Shown here one piece after another: positions 5,339 to 5,975 of a stretch of DNA of 5,975 bases. The notes below the pieces were generated by a model, which worked only from the letters and a program-made list of their open reading frames with translations, was not told the DNA's origin and searched no databases. A program made the translations under genes and the position numbers. How positions within the stretch are numbered: position 1 is the stretch's first letter; the number at the start of each line of letters is the position of its first letter. Source of the DNA: JBKEAJ01 sp047972135 (GTDB lineage Bacteria > Bacteroidota > Bacteroidia > Bacteroidales > Prolixibacteraceae); the NCBI GenBank assembly GCA_047972135.1, contig JBKEAJ010000050.1, positions 1 to 5,975 on the forward strand, in the 5' to 3' direction.

Positions 5339-5975
5339 TTAATCCTTGCTTTTGAATGTCAATTCGCCGTCTACTACGTCAATCAATACACTTTTGCAAT
5401 CGTCTAAATCGCCTTGTAACAGAGATTTCGATAGCTGATTGAGCAGCTTGTTTTGAATAAGTCGCTTAACCGGTCTTGCCCCAAATTGTGGGTCGTAGCC
5501 CTTGTCTGCCAACCAGTCTATGGCTGCATCGCTCACTTCGGCTTTTATACCCGCTCCTTCTAATCGCTCGTTGACAATGTTGAACTGCAAGTTTACAATC
5601 TCCCGAATGTCGGCTTTACTCAAAGGTGTAAACATTATTATGTCGTCAATACGATTCAAAAACTCCGGACGAACAGTCTTTTTTAGTAACTCAAAAAGCT
5701 CATTCTTTGTGTCGTCATAAATCTGCTCCATCCGCTTGTCGTCAGTAGCCCCCGCAAATTTCTCCTGTATCAGCTGCGAACCGATGTTGGAGGTCATTAT
5801 GATGATGGTGTTCTTGAAGTTTACCTTCCGCCCTTTGTTGTCGGTGAGATGCCCATCGTCTAGCACCTGCAAAAGAACGTTGAACACGTCGGGATGTGCT
5901 TTCTCAATCTCGTCGAACAGTACCACAGAGTAGGGCTTGCGCCTTACGGCCTCAGTCAGCTGACCGCCTTCGTCG
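5339..5975 (-). CDS. clpB: ClpB-type AAA+ disaggregase, C-terminal part (runs off right edge)
   Basis: The frame is open from the right edge to the TAA at 5339, giving 211 residues of the second AAA+ domain and C-terminal D2-small domain of a Hsp100 unfoldase. Visible in order: DEGGQLTEAVRRKPY, the Walker B motif VVLFDEIEKAH (17-27 of the fragment), sensor 1 MTSNIGS (60-66), the arginine-finger segment RPEFLNRIDD (102-111) and sensor 2 GARPVKR (165-171). QLTEAVRR.P.SVV.FDE.EKAHPDVFN and the ending without an extra C-terminal domain favour ClpB over ClpC or ClpA. The protein works with DnaK/DnaJ/GrpE to pull apart protein aggregates in the cytoplasm. Walker A and the coiled-coil middle domain lie beyond the window. 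The GTG at 5926 is an internal Val codon, not a start. Confidence 0.93.
   Translation of the reverse strand, partial: DEGGQLTEAVRRKPYSVVLFDEIEKAHPDVFNVLLQVLDDGHLTDNKGRKVNFKNTIIIMTSNIGSQLIQEKFAGATDDKRMEQIYDDTKNELFELLKKTVRPEFLNRIDDIIMFTPLSKADIREIVNLQFNIVNERLEGAGIKAEVSDAAIDWLADKGYDPQFGARPVKRLIQNKLLNQLSKSLLQGDLDDCKSVLIDVVDGELTFKSKD

Noticed and set aside
5125..5355. Plus-strand 76-residue ORF
   Set aside because: It reads through the antisense of tRNA-Leu and its terminator; no family resemblance.
1..5975. Search for CRISPR repeats, insertion sequences or a new multi-gene defence system
   Set aside because: No spaced direct repeats, transposase motifs or unexplained multi-gene cluster is present; all long minus- and plus-strand genes belong to known families.

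Overview
The window is a low-GC stretch of a Bacteroidota chromosome, probably Bacteroidales or a relative. Three things point there. Several promoters fit the Bacteroidota -33 TTTG / -7 TAnnTTTG pattern. Most start codons lack a clear Shine-Dalgarno sequence. The tRNA gene does not encode its 3' CCA. The protein families present (a PyrD-like protein with altered active site, PBP4, a YkvA-type membrane protein, an FNR-type reductase, ClpB) agree with this. I cannot name the genus.

Layout. Positions 1-500 look accessory or degraded. They hold the N-terminal part of an XRE-type helix-turn-helix regulator (minus strand, running off the left edge) with an operator-like palindrome at its promoter, then a decayed DUF4160 gene whose start codon appears mutated from ATG to ACG and whose C-terminus is frameshifted. 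From 537 onward the region is ordinary core genome. A dihydroorotate dehydrogenase-like gene (minus) and upp, uracil phosphoribosyltransferase (plus), diverge from a shared 171-bp promoter region. upp converges on a two-gene minus-strand operon: PBP4-type D-alanyl-D-alanine carboxypeptidase/endopeptidase followed 8 nt later by a small YkvA/DUF1232 membrane protein. Upstream of that lies an FNR-family flavin reductase gene (minus) with its own promoter and a strong Rho-independent terminator. Next come tRNA-Leu(UAG), with its own consensus promoter and terminator, and the 3' third of a clpB-type chaperone gene running off the right edge.

How the parts relate. upp salvages uracil to UMP. The divergent PyrD-like protein resembles a pyrimidine-pathway enzyme but lacks the canonical catalytic base, so a shared pyrimidine role is only suggestive. 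PBP4 and the YkvA protein are both envelope-associated and almost certainly co-transcribed. FNR, tRNA-Leu and ClpB are independent units read in the same direction. I found no CRISPR array, insertion sequence, complete mobile element or clearly new multi-gene system. The points most worth a second look are the PyrD-like active site, the dying DUF4160 gene, the palindrome over the HTH promoter, and the inverted repeat that encloses the tRNA promoter.
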